A stretch of 64,000 nucleotides of DNA from Alteromonadales bacterium alter-6D02 (GTDB taxonomy: Bacteria > Pseudomonadota > Gammaproteobacteria > Enterobacterales > Psychrobiaceae), in NCBI GenBank assembly GCA_002835545.1, contig PIZK01000014.1, positions 186,001 to 250,000 of the forward strand, read 5' to 3'. Under the pieces are notes generated by a model, which searched no databases, was not told the DNA's origin, and saw only the letters and a list, made by a program, of their open reading frames with translations. This document shows, in pieces, positions 30,040 to 40,037 of this stretch. The number at the start of each line of letters is the position of its first letter. Position 1 is the stretch's first letter. Position numbers and translations under genes: made by a program.

Positions 30040-30975
30040 ATGATTGAACGGATTCACTTAGCCATCATTCAACAGGTTGATCAACTTGGCACATTAACTC
30101 AAGCTGCTAATGCTCTGTTTTTAACTCAGTCTGCACTAAGTCATGCAATAAAAAAATTAGAGGGACAGCTCAACGTTAAGATATGGAGTAAAGATGGTCG
30201 CCGCTTACGCTTAACCGCTGAAGGTAAATCAATACTCGCACTCGCCAATCGCGTGTTACCTCAGCTTGAGCATACAGAGCAGCTCATGGCTCAGTTTGCC
30301 AAAGGTGAGCGGGGAAATTTACGTATCGGTATGGAATGCCACCCCTGTTATCAATGGCTGCTCAAAGTCGTTTCGCCTTACCTTAATCAATGGCCCAATG
30401 TTGATGTCGACGTCAAACAAAAATTTCAATTTGGTGGCCTAGGTGCGTTGTTCAACCATGAAATTGATGCACTCGTTACACCAGACCCATTATTTAAACG
30501 AGGGTTAACCTACGCGTCCGTATTCGATTATGAATTAGTCCTTGTGGTTAGTGAAGATCATCCTCTTGCCTCAGTCGAAGATGTAACACCACAACAACTG
30601 AGTCATGAAACTCTTATCACCTACCCTGTAGAACTCGAGCGATTAGACATTTTCAGTCAGTTTATGCTGCCGGCCAATTGTCACCCTAAAAAGCATAAGA
30701 CTATTGAAACTACCGATATCATTGTACAAATGGTTGCCAATAATCGAGGAATCAGTGCATTACCAGCGTGGTTAGTGGAGCAATATCAGCAGCAGTTTGA
30801 CATTAAGTCACTGCGCTTGGGCAAGCAAGGGGTTCATAAACATATCTATATTGGCTTTCGCGATAGCGATGCCGACACCGAATACATCAGCAGTTTCATT
30901 GATATTGCGAAATCGGTCACTCAGCGACCTTTATCCCACACTAAGGAATGGCACAAAACTCATCCCTTAGGATGA
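30040..30975 (+). CDS. LysR-type regulator, MetR-like
   Basis: 311 residues from the ATG at 30040 (AGG 6 bases upstream), giving the standard LysR start MIERIHLAIIQQVDQLG. Winged helix: TQAANALFLTQSALSHAIKKLE. The effector domain strongly recalls MetR: GMECHPCYQWL, FDYELVLVVSEDHPLAS, ITYPVELERLDIF and IVQMVANNRGISALP. MetR activates methionine genes with homocysteine as co-regulator. No met gene is in the window, so it may be a paralogue acting on the divergent MFS gene or the downstream alcohol dehydrogenase; this is inference. Confidence 0.85.
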   Translation: MIERIHLAIIQQVDQLGTLTQAANALFLTQSALSHAIKKLEGQLNVKIWSKDGRRLRLTAEGKSILALANRVLPQLEHTEQLMAQFAKGERGNLRIGMECHPCYQWLLKVVSPYLNQWPNVDVDVKQKFQFGGLGALFNHEIDALVTPDPLFKRGLTYASVFDYELVLVVSEDHPLASVEDVTPQQLSHETLITYPVELERLDIFSQFMLPANCHPKKHKTIETTDIIVQMVANNRGISALPAWLVEQYQQQFDIKSLRLGKQGVHKHIYIGFRDSDADTEYISSFIDIAKSVTQRPLSHTKEWHKTHPLG

Positions 30976-31078
30976 GACGGGTTGATTGCGGTGTGACTGT
31001 TGCGCCAGATCAAATTCCCCATCCAATAGTAGTGTTACTTTATACGCAAAATAATTACTACTATTGAAGGAACATACT

Positions 31079-32227
31079 ATGAGCACGACTTTTTTCATGC
31101 CATCTCTTAATCTAATGGGTGAAGGTTGTATCCAAGAAGCCGTAAACTACATTCAATCTCAGGGCTTTAAACAGGGCTTGATCGTTAGTGATGCAGTATT
31201 AAACCAAATTGGCGTAGTAAAGAATTTTACCGATTTACTAGACACAGCAAACATTGCTAGTGTCGTATTTGACAAAGCGCAGCCAAACCCTACGGTTAGC
31301 AATGTTAATGATGGATTAGCATTATTACAGCAAAATAGCTGTGATTTTGTTGTCTCCTTAGGCGGTGGTTCACCACATGATTGTGCGAAAGGTATCGCAC
31401 TGGTTGCCAGCAACGGTGGTGAAATTGCGGATTACGAAGGCGTTGACCAATCTGCCAAACCACAATTACCGCTTATTGCAGTTAACACTACTGCTGGTAC
31501 GGCTTCTGAAATGACCCGCTTCGCCATTATTACTGATGAAAAACGCCACGTAAAAATGGCTATCGTTGATAAGCACACAACACCCGTACTTTCAGTAAAC
31601 GACCCTTCGTTAATGATTGGCATGCCAAAGTCTTTAACAGCAGCAACAGGTATGGATGCATTAACTCATGCCGTTGAAGCGTATGTTTCAACAGCAGCAA
31701 CCCCAATTACCGATGCCGTTGCGATTAAAGCGATTGAACTCATTCAAGCTTACTTACCAACAGCAGTCAGTGATGGTGAAAACATTGAAGCTCGTGAAAA
31801 AATGGCTTACGCTCAATTCATGGCGGGTATGGCCTTTAATAACGCGTCATTAGGTTATGTCCACGCGATGGCTCATCAACTAGGCGGTTTCTATGACTTA
31901 CCACATGGCGTGTGTAATGCCGTATTATTACCACATGTTCAGCGCTATAACGCACAGGTTGCACCAGAGCGTTTAAGCCATATTGCTGCGGCAATGGGTG
32001 TTGATACCTTAGGCCTTTCAGCTCAAGAAGGCGCTAATGCGGCCATCGTTGCTATCGAAAAATTATCACAAACGGTCGGTATCCCTGCTGGTTTAACCGA
32101 ATTAAACGTTAACGTTGAAGATATTCCCGTATTAGCTGATAACGCATTAAAAGATGTCTGTGGTTTAACTAACCCGAAACAAGCCAGCCACGAAGAAATC
32201 TGTCAAATCTTCCAAGCTGCAATGTAA
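31079..32227 (+). CDS. yiaY: Iron-containing alcohol dehydrogenase, YiaY/AdhB type
   Basis: 382 residues from the ATG at 31079 (GAAGGA upstream). Group III alcohol dehydrogenase: NAD-binding [15 protein letters not shown], the signature [13 protein letters not shown], metal ligands in [10 protein letters not shown] and the histidines of [18 protein letters not shown]. Very close to E. coli YiaY in pattern along the whole length. It interconverts alcohols and aldehydes with NAD(H). Monocistronic, 103 bases after the MetR-like gene and ended by a strong terminator. Confidence 0.95.
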   Translation: MSTTFFMPSLNLMGEGCIQEAVNYIQSQGFKQGLIVSDAVLNQIGVVKNFTDLLDTANIASVVFDKAQPNPTVSNVNDGLALLQQNSCDFVVSLGGGSPHDCAKGIALVASNGGEIADYEGVDQSAKPQLPLIAVNTTAGTASEMTRFAIITDEKRHVKMAIVDKHTTPVLSVNDPSLMIGMPKSLTAATGMDALTHAVEAYVSTAATPITDAVAIKAIELIQAYLPTAVSDGENIEAREKMAYAQFMAGMAFNNASLGYVHAMAHQLGGFYDLPHGVCNAVLLPHVQRYNAQVAPERLSHIAAAMGVDTLGLSAQEGANAAIVAIEKLSQTVGIPAGLTELNVNVEDIPVLADNALKDVCGLTNPKQASHEEICQIFQAAM

Positions 32228-32273
32228 TCAGTCGAACGCTAATAGGCTTAGTTACTGCCTAAGCTCTCATGAT

Positions 32274-32309
32274 AAAAAAAGAAGTTTGCCCACCAGCAAA
32301 CTTCTTTTT
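32274..32309 (+). terminator. Terminator of the alcohol dehydrogenase gene
   Basis: GAAGTTTGC (32281-32289) pairs with GCAAACTTC (32296-32304), with A-run before and T-run after. Confidence 0.9.
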
Positions 32310-32365
32310 ATTTTTAATGCCGACAGGCTTTAGCTAAAGCACCTCGTTTTAAATAGAGTGAGGAA

Positions 32366-33355
32366 CTAATCAATACTCTCATGGCAATGAGGACACCGTT
32401 GATGGACCTTAGGCGCGTGAATCGCTTTATTTCCGTCTTGTGAATGTTGATGCTGGCGATGAGCAAACAGCAAAAGCTCCGCTTCATGTTCATTAATACC
32501 TAATTCACGGCGCAATAATTCCAAATCCCCTTTCTCTTGTTCAGTTAGCACACCGTCGCTATAAGATTGAATCAGCTTAGAACGGTAGATCGTGCGATTT
32601 TGCTTTAATTGCGCAGAAAACCCTGAGGCTAAGATACCCGCTGGTAGTGCGACCATCCCCATCCCAATAACAGTGATTAAACCACCAAACAATCGGCCCA
32701 TTGGAGTTATTGGCGTCACATCACCATAGCCAACGGTAGTTAACGTTGAAGTGGCCCACCACATCGCAGCAGGAATGCTACCAAACGCTTCGGGCTGAAT
32801 ATCATGCTCTAATAGATAGATCCCACTGGCAGTTAAAATCAATACAATCGTTAAGATTGAAAAAGCGGCAAAAAAAGCACTCGACTCTTCCTTTAACACT
32901 TTTAATAACATATTCATGGCGCTGGAATAACGAGTCAGCTTAAACACTCGTAAGATTCTAAATACACGTAAGAAACGTAAGTCGATAGAAATAAAAAAGG
33001 TTAAATAAAACGGTAAAATAGCTGCAAGATCCACCAACGCAGGGAAAGACAAGATATATTTCAAGCGCCCCTTAAAATCATCGCTATAGCCTTTATTCTT
33101 TATCTCTGGACATGACCACACCCTGATAAAATACTCAAGGGTAAAAATCACAATCGAAAAAATCTCAAACCAATAAAACTCGTTACCATACTTTTCAGCT
33201 AAAGAAGCAACAGACTCAAGCATAATCGCTAAAACATTAGCAATAATTAGCACAATCATAGTGATATCAAAAATACGACTCACTGTAGTCGCCTGTTCAC
33301 TGCCCTCCATTAATTGCGATGCTTTATAGCGATATCGCGCACCCAAGACTCTCAT
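32366..33355 (-). CDS. Voltage-gated-type potassium channel
   Basis: 329 residues with six transmembrane helices. S4-like helix with spaced arginines (LRFLRVFRILRVFKLTRY), pore helix and filter TTVGYGDVTP, then S6. It resembles bacterial Kv-type channels (ion transport protein family). The C-terminal cytoplasmic tail has a CPHCHE motif, a possible half zinc-binding site. Conducts K+ across the inner membrane; gating input unknown. Divergent from the PilZ gene. Confidence 0.92.
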   Translation of the reverse strand: MRVLGARYRYKASQLMEGSEQATTVSRIFDITMIVLIIANVLAIMLESVASLAEKYGNEFYWFEIFSIVIFTLEYFIRVWSCPEIKNKGYSDDFKGRLKYILSFPALVDLAAILPFYLTFFISIDLRFLRVFRILRVFKLTRYSSAMNMLLKVLKEESSAFFAAFSILTIVLILTASGIYLLEHDIQPEAFGSIPAAMWWATSTLTTVGYGDVTPITPMGRLFGGLITVIGMGMVALPAGILASGFSAQLKQNRTIYRSKLIQSYSDGVLTEQEKGDLELLRRELGINEHEAELLLFAHRQHQHSQDGNKAIHAPKVHQRCPHCHESID

Positions 33356-33481
33356 TTAAACTACCCTCAACCACATCAATTACATAACCCATTGATATTA
33401 AAACAATCACCCAATCAAAATTCGCATAAGCTAGTTTTGTTTCATATACTTACCTTTACCCACCAAACAGGTGAGCATTCA

Positions 33482-33841
33482 ATGTACCAAGCGGAGCAAG
33501 CAATGCAAGTAGAACGGCGCTTTCATCCTCGATATCCTTATCGTGTGCAAGTCGAAGTTAACATCGATGAACACCCCTTTAGCACTACCAGTGTGAATTT
33601 ATCAGAAGGAGGCATTCAGCTGGAAGCAGATAACTCGATGGTTAAAGCTTTTGAACAATTGCCACACCCTCCACAATGCATCATTAGAATTCCACAACCA
33701 GCACCGTTATCATTAGCGTGCCGCTTAGTGGTTAAACGTCGCTTAGCGCAAACCCATTACTTGTTAGGGTTTAAGTTTCTCTTTAATAACGATAATGAAA
33801 GTGAGCAATTGAGCCACTTTATATCTACTCTTACCAATTAA
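33482..33841 (+). CDS. PilZ domain protein (cyclic-di-GMP binding)
   Basis: About 119 residues from the ATG at 33482, which has AGGTGAG upstream; an ATG at 33503 with GGAG is an alternative. Both c-di-GMP binding motifs are present: RRFHPR near the N-terminus (RxxxR) and NLSEGG (D/NxSxxG). A single stand-alone PilZ domain, probably an effector that passes a c-di-GMP signal to a partner. A GGDEF protein is encoded at 7.5-9.4 kb, but a direct link is not shown. Confidence 0.88.
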   Translation: MYQAEQAMQVERRFHPRYPYRVQVEVNIDEHPFSTTSVNLSEGGIQLEADNSMVKAFEQLPHPPQCIIRIPQPAPLSLACRLVVKRRLAQTHYLLGFKFLFNNDNESEQLSHFISTLTN

Positions 33842-33892
33842 AAGGATCTGCGTTAACATACCCGTTATCTCAGATCTCTTATAAAAACTGCC

Positions 33893-35284
33893 ATGCTGCT
33901 TTCCTCTGAACAACTACTCACCTTGCTCCCTTACTTTATCGCTAGCTTCCTCTTGGGTGCAGGATTAATGTATTTATGGCGAATGCGCTCACAGCAAGAG
34001 CGCTTACGCCAACAGCAGCAATTATTTACTATCGAGAAGAAACAACTTGAGCAGCAACTCAATCAATGTGATGACCAACTCGACAAACTTCACTTACAAC
34101 TGCAACAAACACAAGACACAGCCAATACACTACAGCAAGAAAAGCTAGAGCTTTACGCCGAAGTCCGCGAGTTAAGCGCCACAAAAGCACAATTAATCGA
34201 AGCGCATCAACAACAGCTTGATTTGATCAATACAAATCATGACGCAGTAAAAAATCAGTTCAGTCACCTTGCACAGCAGACCCTTGAACAAAAAAGCGAT
34301 CTATTTGCCAAGCAAAATCAAGCTAATATCGATTCGATTATTGCACCATTAAAAGCCCAGTTGGGCGATTTTAAACAACAGGTGCAACACAGTCATGACA
34401 GCGAAACCAAGCAACGCCATCAGCTACAACACGAGATTCATAGTTTAAAACAGCTCAATCAACAAATGACTCAAGATGCAATTAACCTCACACGCGCCCT
34501 CAAGGGGGATAACAAACAACAAGGTAATTGGGGGGAGTTAATCCTAGAACGCGTATTGCAGGAATCAGGTTTACGCCAAGGACATGAGTATCACACTCAA
34601 AGTCAGCATAAAAACGAGCAAGGAAAGACTTTCCGTCCCGATGTCATCGTGCACCTACCCGATGCAAAAGACATTGTGATCGACTCCAAAGTATCATTAA
34701 CCAGCTATGAGCGTTACTTTAATAGTGAATCAGAGCAGCAACAGCAGCTCGCCTTACGTGAACATATCGCTTCGATAAGACAACATATCAAAGATCTCAG
34801 TAATAAAGATTATCATCAGCTGCAAGGCATCCGTAGTTTAGATTATGTACTATTATTTATCCCTATTGAGCCTGCCTTTTTGTTAGCTATTGAACATCAG
34901 CCAGACTTAATCAGTGAAGCGATGAATCATAATATTATGCTGGTTAGTCCAACCAACTTGTTAGTGGCCTTACGCACTATTCACAACTTGTGGCGTTACG
35001 ATCAACAAAATAAAAACGCTCAACTCATTGCCGATAAAGCCAGTAAACTTTATGACAAACTCCGTCTATTTAGTGACGACCTTCTCAATGTCGGTCATTG
35101 TATCAATCGTGCCAACCAGAGTTATGAGCAAGCCTTTAAAAAACTCAGCCAAGGTAAAGGTAATTTAGTCAGCCAAGTGGAGGCCTTTCGAGAGCTTGGC
35201 GTTACAGTAAAAAAACCGTTGTCTCAGCAATTAACCGACTCGACCGATTCACCACTTGCCGTACCACTCAATCAACAAGAGTAA
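33893..35284 (+). CDS. rmuC: DNA recombination protein RmuC
   Basis: 463 residues: an N-terminal transmembrane helix (LPYFIASFLLGAGLMYLW), a long glutamine-rich coiled coil (about 35-190), then the RmuC domain with NWGELILERVLQESGLRQG, FRPDVIVHLPDAKDIVIDSKVSL and FIPIEPAF, all family hallmarks. The domain is nuclease-like; E. coli RmuC limits inversions at short inverted repeats. It precedes the HD phosphohydrolase by 9 bases. Confidence 0.94.
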   Translation: MLLSSEQLLTLLPYFIASFLLGAGLMYLWRMRSQQERLRQQQQLFTIEKKQLEQQLNQCDDQLDKLHLQLQQTQDTANTLQQEKLELYAEVRELSATKAQLIEAHQQQLDLINTNHDAVKNQFSHLAQQTLEQKSDLFAKQNQANIDSIIAPLKAQLGDFKQQVQHSHDSETKQRHQLQHEIHSLKQLNQQMTQDAINLTRALKGDNKQQGNWGELILERVLQESGLRQGHEYHTQSQHKNEQGKTFRPDVIVHLPDAKDIVIDSKVSLTSYERYFNSESEQQQQLALREHIASIRQHIKDLSNKDYHQLQGIRSLDYVLLFIPIEPAFLLAIEHQPDLISEAMNHNIMLVSPTNLLVALRTIHNLWRYDQQNKNAQLIADKASKLYDKLRLFSDDLLNVGHCINRANQSYEQAFKKLSQGKGNLVSQVEAFRELGVTVKKPLSQQLTDSTDSPLAVPLNQQE

Positions 35285-35293
35285 ATAATAAAA

Positions 35294-35944
35294 ATGATCC
35301 ACTCTCTTTTTAACCCCCTTGCTTGGCAAGGGCAATTTCAACAATTTGTAGAGCAACAAATGGAGTCTGATCCTGCGCACGACATTGCTCATATTCAACG
35401 TGTTGTGACAACAGGTCTCGCCTTAACGACGCAAGAACAAGCTGACCTAGCCATTACACTTCCCGCGTGCTGGCTCCATGATTGTGTCAATGTTGATAAG
35501 AAATCACCGCTGCGTGACCAAGGCTCTCGCTTAAGTGCTGACCGAGCAATTAGCTTTTTACAAAGCATTAACTACCCGAGCGAGTATTACGACGCTATTC
35601 ATCATGCCATTTGTGCCCATAGCTACTCTGCGAATATAGCAACAGAAACGATTGAGGCAGAAGTCGTACAAGACGCTGATCGTCTTGACGCATTAGGGGC
35701 AATTGGCTTATCGCGTTGTTTAATGTTGGGCGCAACTTGGGGCAGTCAACTGTACAACCCGCAAGATCCTTTTGCCCAGCAACGAACTCTGGATGATCAA
35801 AATTATTGTATCGACCATTTTTATGTCAAATTAAAAGGACTGGTCAGCACAATGAAAACCGACGCTGGAAAAAATGAAGCCCAAAAACGTTGGCAATTTA
35901 TGCAGCATTACCTCGACCAACTACAAGCAGAAACAGGTGCTTAG
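35294..35944 (+). CDS. HD domain phosphohydrolase, YedJ-like
   Basis: 216 residues. Metal-dependent HD domain: His33 in HDIAHIQRV, His62-Asp63 in WLHDCVN, and the later Asp in VQDADRLDALGAIGL. Close in pattern to E. coli YedJ, a predicted nucleotide or phosphate-ester hydrolase of unknown substrate. Follows rmuC by 9 bases, probably co-transcribed; the start has only a weak ribosome site. Confidence 0.87.
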   Translation: MIHSLFNPLAWQGQFQQFVEQQMESDPAHDIAHIQRVVTTGLALTTQEQADLAITLPACWLHDCVNVDKKSPLRDQGSRLSADRAISFLQSINYPSEYYDAIHHAICAHSYSANIATETIEAEVVQDADRLDALGAIGLSRCLMLGATWGSQLYNPQDPFAQQRTLDDQNYCIDHFYVKLKGLVSTMKTDAGKNEAQKRWQFMQHYLDQLQAETGA

Positions 35945-36128
35945 CTATAACGTATCTTTAACCAATAAAATTAAATAATTATTGGCTAAATTGACGATTA
36001 TTAATTGTCATAATCACCAGCCCCAAAAACAAAAAACCTAACACACTGAAATAAAACAAAATAAAAGTTGGTACGCAAGTTGCCTTTAATTAGCTAAATG
36101 ATGAGTTATAACAACAATGGAATTTAAA

Positions 36129-36995
36129 ATGAAAAAGTTATCGTTAGTTACCGCCCTTTCTGCTCTATTTATCAGTGGTTGTAGTATTTCTGTCGGCGCA
36201 CAGCCAAACTTAAAACACACTCAAGAAAGCTTAGTGCTAAACAACGCCAAGGCGCTGAGCGGCTTTAACATTCATGCAGGTAGTGGCAGTCTGACGGTTG
36301 TCGGTGAAGAAGGTTTAACCGCGATACATGTCGACGCAGCTATCACCACCAGTGAAGATAACGAATACAAGCTGACTTTAGCGAATCACAACGGCAGTGC
36401 TCGATTAGTAGCAAAGACTGATAATAGTCAATGGAGCCAAAGCCACAACTCAATTGACTTAACTGTACGTATGCCAAAAGGCATGATGTTAGACATCAAT
36501 GATGGCAGCGGAAAAATCACCGTCTCTGACTTAAACAATAACCTAAAAATCAATGATGGCAGTGGCCATATCGACCTAACAAACATTAATGGTGCAGTTA
36601 ATATTAACGACGGTAGCGGTGGTATTAAACTAGACCATAGCAACGGCTCTGTGGATATTAACGATGGTTCAGGATCAATTGACCTTCACGAGATTGGTGG
36701 CGCTGTAACTATCAACGATGGCAGTGGTCAAATTGAAATCAATCATGTCACGGGTAATGTTGGTATAAATGACGGTTCTGGCTCTGTATTAGTTAATGAC
36801 ATTAGTGGTAATGTTCGTGTTGACGATGGCAGTGGTGATATTGACGTATCAAAAGTTAAAGGCAATGTAACTATTTCTGACGGTTCTGGCGATATTGATG
36901 TATCAGATGCAAACAGCCTAATCATTCGCAATGACGGTAGTGGCGGTATCTCAAGCCGGAATATTAAAGGGACTGTGAAGATTCCAAGTAAGTAA
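36129..36995 (+). CDS. Lipoprotein of nine 18-residue NDGSG repeats (DUF4097-like)
   Basis: 288 residues from the ATG at 36129 (a further ATG at 36117 lacks a ribosome site). Lipoprotein signal ending LFISGC. Residues about 30-120 are a beta-rich entry region resembling DUF4097. Residues 123-284 are nine consecutive 18-residue units of the form INDGSGxIxLxxIxGxV, which should stack as a right-handed beta solenoid, with DGSG at one turn. The function is unknown; the exposed Asp/Asn/Ser ladder could bind ions or a surface, but that is inference. Own promoter region and terminator. Confidence 0.85.
   Translation: MKKLSLVTALSALFISGCSISVGAQPNLKHTQESLVLNNAKALSGFNIHAGSGSLTVVGEEGLTAIHVDAAITTSEDNEYKLTLANHNGSARLVAKTDNSQWSQSHNSIDLTVRMPKGMMLDINDGSGKITVSDLNNNLKINDGSGHIDLTNINGAVNINDGSGGIKLDHSNGSVDINDGSGSIDLHEIGGAVTINDGSGQIEINHVTGNVGINDGSGSVLVNDISGNVRVDDGSGDIDVSKVKGNVTISDGSGDIDVSDANSLIIRNDGSGGISSRNIKGTVKIPSK
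36495..36980 (+). repeat. Nine in-frame 54-bp repeats inside the NDGSG lipoprotein gene
   Basis: Each 54-base unit encodes 18 residues starting I/V/R-N/D/S-DGSG. The GAT-GGC-AGT-GGC core varies in synonymous positions (GGT/GGC, AGC/TCT/TCA), so the units are old and are kept by protein-level selection rather than recent slippage. Confidence 0.9.
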
Positions 36996-37016
36996 TACGT
37001 TTATAATGACTCGAAA

Positions 37017-37050
37017 GAAAATGCCATTCAAATATGAATGGCATTTTTTA
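37017..37050. terminator. Bidirectional terminator between the NDGSG lipoprotein and M16 peptidase genes
   Basis: ATGCCATTC (37021-37029) pairs with GAATGGCAT (37036-37044), flanked by A and T runs. Confidence 0.88.
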
Positions 37051-37068
37051 TGGTTCTAATACAGTTGC

Positions 37069-39930
37069 CTACTTAACTGGGTTGCCACGTTTATCTAAAA
37101 CAATCGGCTCACCTAGCCCTAATTCCTTCATTCGTGGCAACTGAGTTTTCGCATCACCCACCACTAAATAAATCATTTCATCAGGGTTCATGTACGTATT
37201 AATGATTTGTTGCGCTTGCTCCAAAGTTAAATCTCGCAACGTTTGCTGTTGGGCTGCTACATAATCGTTCGCTAAACCAAAGGTAGTGACGTTTTCTAAC
37301 ACCCCCATCAGACTACCTGTCGTTTCAAACGCACGAGCATCTTGCTTAGCCAAAATTGATTGAGTACTTGCTAAAGCCTCTTGATCAAACTCTTGCCCAT
37401 ACTTTGTTAAAATTTCACGAAACGTTTGTAACGATTCAAGCGTTACATTCGAACGTACACTTGAGCTAGCAGTAAACGCACCACCAACATTACTACGACT
37501 AAAACCAGAATAAGCGCCGTAGGTATAGCCCTTCTCCAACCTTAAGATTTGGAATAACTGACCAGAGAAGCTACCACCTAAATTATGGTTAACAGCAACC
37601 GCAGGGTAGTAATCTACAGAATCGGCAGTCATGGCACGGCTGCCAATACGGATGAATGATTGCTTAGCGCCCGGTACATCAACAAAATAAAGCTGTGCCT
37701 GAGACAGCGTTGGACGCTCTTTGGCTGATACTATATTCACAGCTTGGGTAGATAATTGCGTTGCCAGTGGCGTTAAGCTTGCTGCCACCTGTTGCTGAGT
37801 CACCTTGCCCGCGACATGAACACTTGTCACCTGAGCACTCACATTGTGCTGATAAAATGCTTTAACATCCTCCAAGGTAATTGCTTCAACTTCAGCAGCT
37901 GTTCCCACTTCTGGCGTACCAAAGTTACTATTCCCATAAAGTAACTTACCATAAACATTCGCGGCAATTGCCCCTGGGTTAGCATCAGCTTGTTGAATAC
38001 TTGCTAAGGTTTTTTGCTTAACGCGTGCCCATTCGGATTCATCCCAACGTGGTTCCAAGATAATTTCTTGTGCCAAAGCAATAGCTTCACCGTAGTTCTT
38101 ACTTAACACATTGCCTTGCAAAGAAATGTACTCATCATGAACATAAAAATTTAACTCAGCCCCCAACTCACCCAATCGGTCTTCTAACTGTTGTGGGGTT
38201 TTATTACGTGTACCTTCCATCATGATATCAGTCAACAAGTTAGCCGTACCATGCTTACCAGTACTATCGAGTGAATGCCCCCCCTTGATGCGAATAGAAA
38301 ACGACACTAGAGGGAGTTCATTATGCGCGATACCGAGCACGTTCACACCGTTATCCAACTCACTTTGCCATACCTTAGGTAAAGTAACGACAGGTGTTTC
38401 ACCATAACTAGGTACAATAGAACGATCAAATGATGGCTTAGGCTGAGCGACAGGAGTTAGTGGTGCTGACGACGTTTGTTGCGCTAGCGTTTTCTCTGCC
38501 CCCTGCACGATCTTTTCTTCAACAACATTGGCTTTAACAGCCCCTTCTAGTGCTAAATCTAACTGACCTTTGGGAACAAAGCTTGTTGCTACATAGTTTT
38601 TATTTAAAATATATTCTTTAAACACACGAGAAATATCAGCGGCTGTTACTTGCTGATATTTAGCAATTTGTTTAGTGATATAGCTTGGATCGCCATGAAA
38701 CTCGTTTGCAGTCGCTAACGATGATGCTTTAGAAAAGACACTCGTTAAGCCATTATAAAAGTCTGTTTCTTTAGCCGTTAATATTCGAGCGATTTGTGCT
38801 TCACTCGCACCCGCTTTAACAAACTTAGCAAACGCTTTATCAAGACTCACTTTAGCTCGATCTAAATCAACGCCATCAAAGGTTCGCACGCTAAAACTAA
38901 ATGTACCCGCTAGCTCACCGTGGCTAACATAGGCATTAGCCCCTGGAGCAATTTTATCCTCTTCAACCACTGACTGATATAACACACTATCTTTACCATC
39001 ACTGAGCACCTTGGCTAACATTTCAAGAGCGTATTTATCTGGGTGATTATGATCAACCGTTGGCAACGTCATCGTTAACTGTGGCAACTTAGCAAAGTTA
39101 TCTTCATGATAAAGCGATTTGTTCTCGGTCAAAGTCACAGGCATTGGCGGTAATGGCGTCACATTACCGCGTGGTTTAAACTCTGAAAAATACTTTTCAA
39201 TCCACGCTTTTGCTTGCGCCTTATCGAAATCACCGGCTAGCACTAATGTCGCATTATTAACGCCATACCATTGCTGATAAAAATCACGAACATCTTGTAA
39301 AGTAGCGTTTTGCAAGTCTTCTAAACTCCCGATAACAGACCAGCTATACGGGTGCCCTTCAGGGTATAACGCTTCAAGAGTCACCCCATAAGCATGCCCG
39401 TAAGGTCGATTATCCACACTTTGACGCTTTTCGTTTTTTACCACTTGTTTTTCATTCTCAAGCCCCGCTTGAGTCACGGTGTTAATGAAGTAGCCCATAC
39501 GGTCAGACTCCATCCATAATACTTTTTCTAAGCCATCATTAGGAACAACTTCATAATAAATAGTACCGTCTTGCCATGTACCGCCATTTAAGCTGCCGCC
39601 CATTGCTCCAATATTTTTAATAAACTGTCCAGCACCTACATGTTCAGAATTTTGGAATAGCATATGTTCGAAAAAGTGAGCAAAGCCGGTACGCCCGAGC
39701 TTTTCACGATTCGATCCAACATGGTATTGAATCGCGACAGCAACCACAGGGTCGGATTTATCTTGATGTAGTACCACTTCAAGACCGTTATCCAGAGTAA
39801 ACTTTTCTATATCAAGGGTCACCGCTCCCTGAGCGGCGGGAGCAGGTTCAGGTAACGAGTTAGTGAGATTACAACCAGCAATTGCCAGCGCTAATGCACT
39901 CAAGGCAAATGCTTTTTTATAATTTTTCAT
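37069..39930 (-). CDS. M16 family zinc peptidase, lipoprotein (two-domain pitrilysin type)
   Basis: 953 residues. Lipoprotein signal LALAIAGC with Cys20. The inverted zinc motif HFFEH is at residues 85-89, with the downstream glutamate in ENEKQVVKNEKRQ. The second half (about 520-950) is an inactive M16 repeat (NGVNVLGIAHNELPLVSFSIRIKGG), as usual for one-chain M16 peptidases. Probably degrades peptides in the periplasm. Monocistronic and flanked by a bidirectional terminator. Confidence 0.93.
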   Translation of the reverse strand: MKNYKKAFALSALALAIAGCNLTNSLPEPAPAAQGAVTLDIEKFTLDNGLEVVLHQDKSDPVVAVAIQYHVGSNREKLGRTGFAHFFEHMLFQNSEHVGAGQFIKNIGAMGGSLNGGTWQDGTIYYEVVPNDGLEKVLWMESDRMGYFINTVTQAGLENEKQVVKNEKRQSVDNRPYGHAYGVTLEALYPEGHPYSWSVIGSLEDLQNATLQDVRDFYQQWYGVNNATLVLAGDFDKAQAKAWIEKYFSEFKPRGNVTPLPPMPVTLTENKSLYHEDNFAKLPQLTMTLPTVDHNHPDKYALEMLAKVLSDGKDSVLYQSVVEEDKIAPGANAYVSHGELAGTFSFSVRTFDGVDLDRAKVSLDKAFAKFVKAGASEAQIARILTAKETDFYNGLTSVFSKASSLATANEFHGDPSYITKQIAKYQQVTAADISRVFKEYILNKNYVATSFVPKGQLDLALEGAVKANVVEEKIVQGAEKTLAQQTSSAPLTPVAQPKPSFDRSIVPSYGETPVVTLPKVWQSELDNGVNVLGIAHNELPLVSFSIRIKGGHSLDSTGKHGTANLLTDIMMEGTRNKTPQQLEDRLGELGAELNFYVHDEYISLQGNVLSKNYGEAIALAQEIILEPRWDESEWARVKQKTLASIQQADANPGAIAANVYGKLLYGNSNFGTPEVGTAAEVEAITLEDVKAFYQHNVSAQVTSVHVAGKVTQQQVAASLTPLATQLSTQAVNIVSAKERPTLSQAQLYFVDVPGAKQSFIRIGSRAMTADSVDYYPAVAVNHNLGGSFSGQLFQILRLEKGYTYGAYSGFSRSNVGGAFTASSSVRSNVTLESLQTFREILTKYGQEFDQEALASTQSILAKQDARAFETTGSLMGVLENVTTFGLANDYVAAQQQTLRDLTLEQAQQIINTYMNPDEMIYLVVGDAKTQLPRMKELGLGEPIVLDKRGNPVK

Positions 39931-40037
39931 TTGTCATCCATTCATTATGATTAAATCGACCACTACTTTAAGTGGAGACTTAATGAATAACAAGTGTTTA
40001 ACAATGCAAGCGTAATAACGTTAATGATATGGCAGGA

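Noticed and set aside
33314-33481. Longer N-terminus for the PilZ protein overlapping the K+ channel start
   Set aside because: No ribosome site, low-complexity H/Q/N composition, and it would overlap the divergent gene and its promoter.
36428-36931. Antisense frames across the NDGSG repeats
   Set aside because: They arise from the repetitive codons on the opposite strand and lack ribosome sites.
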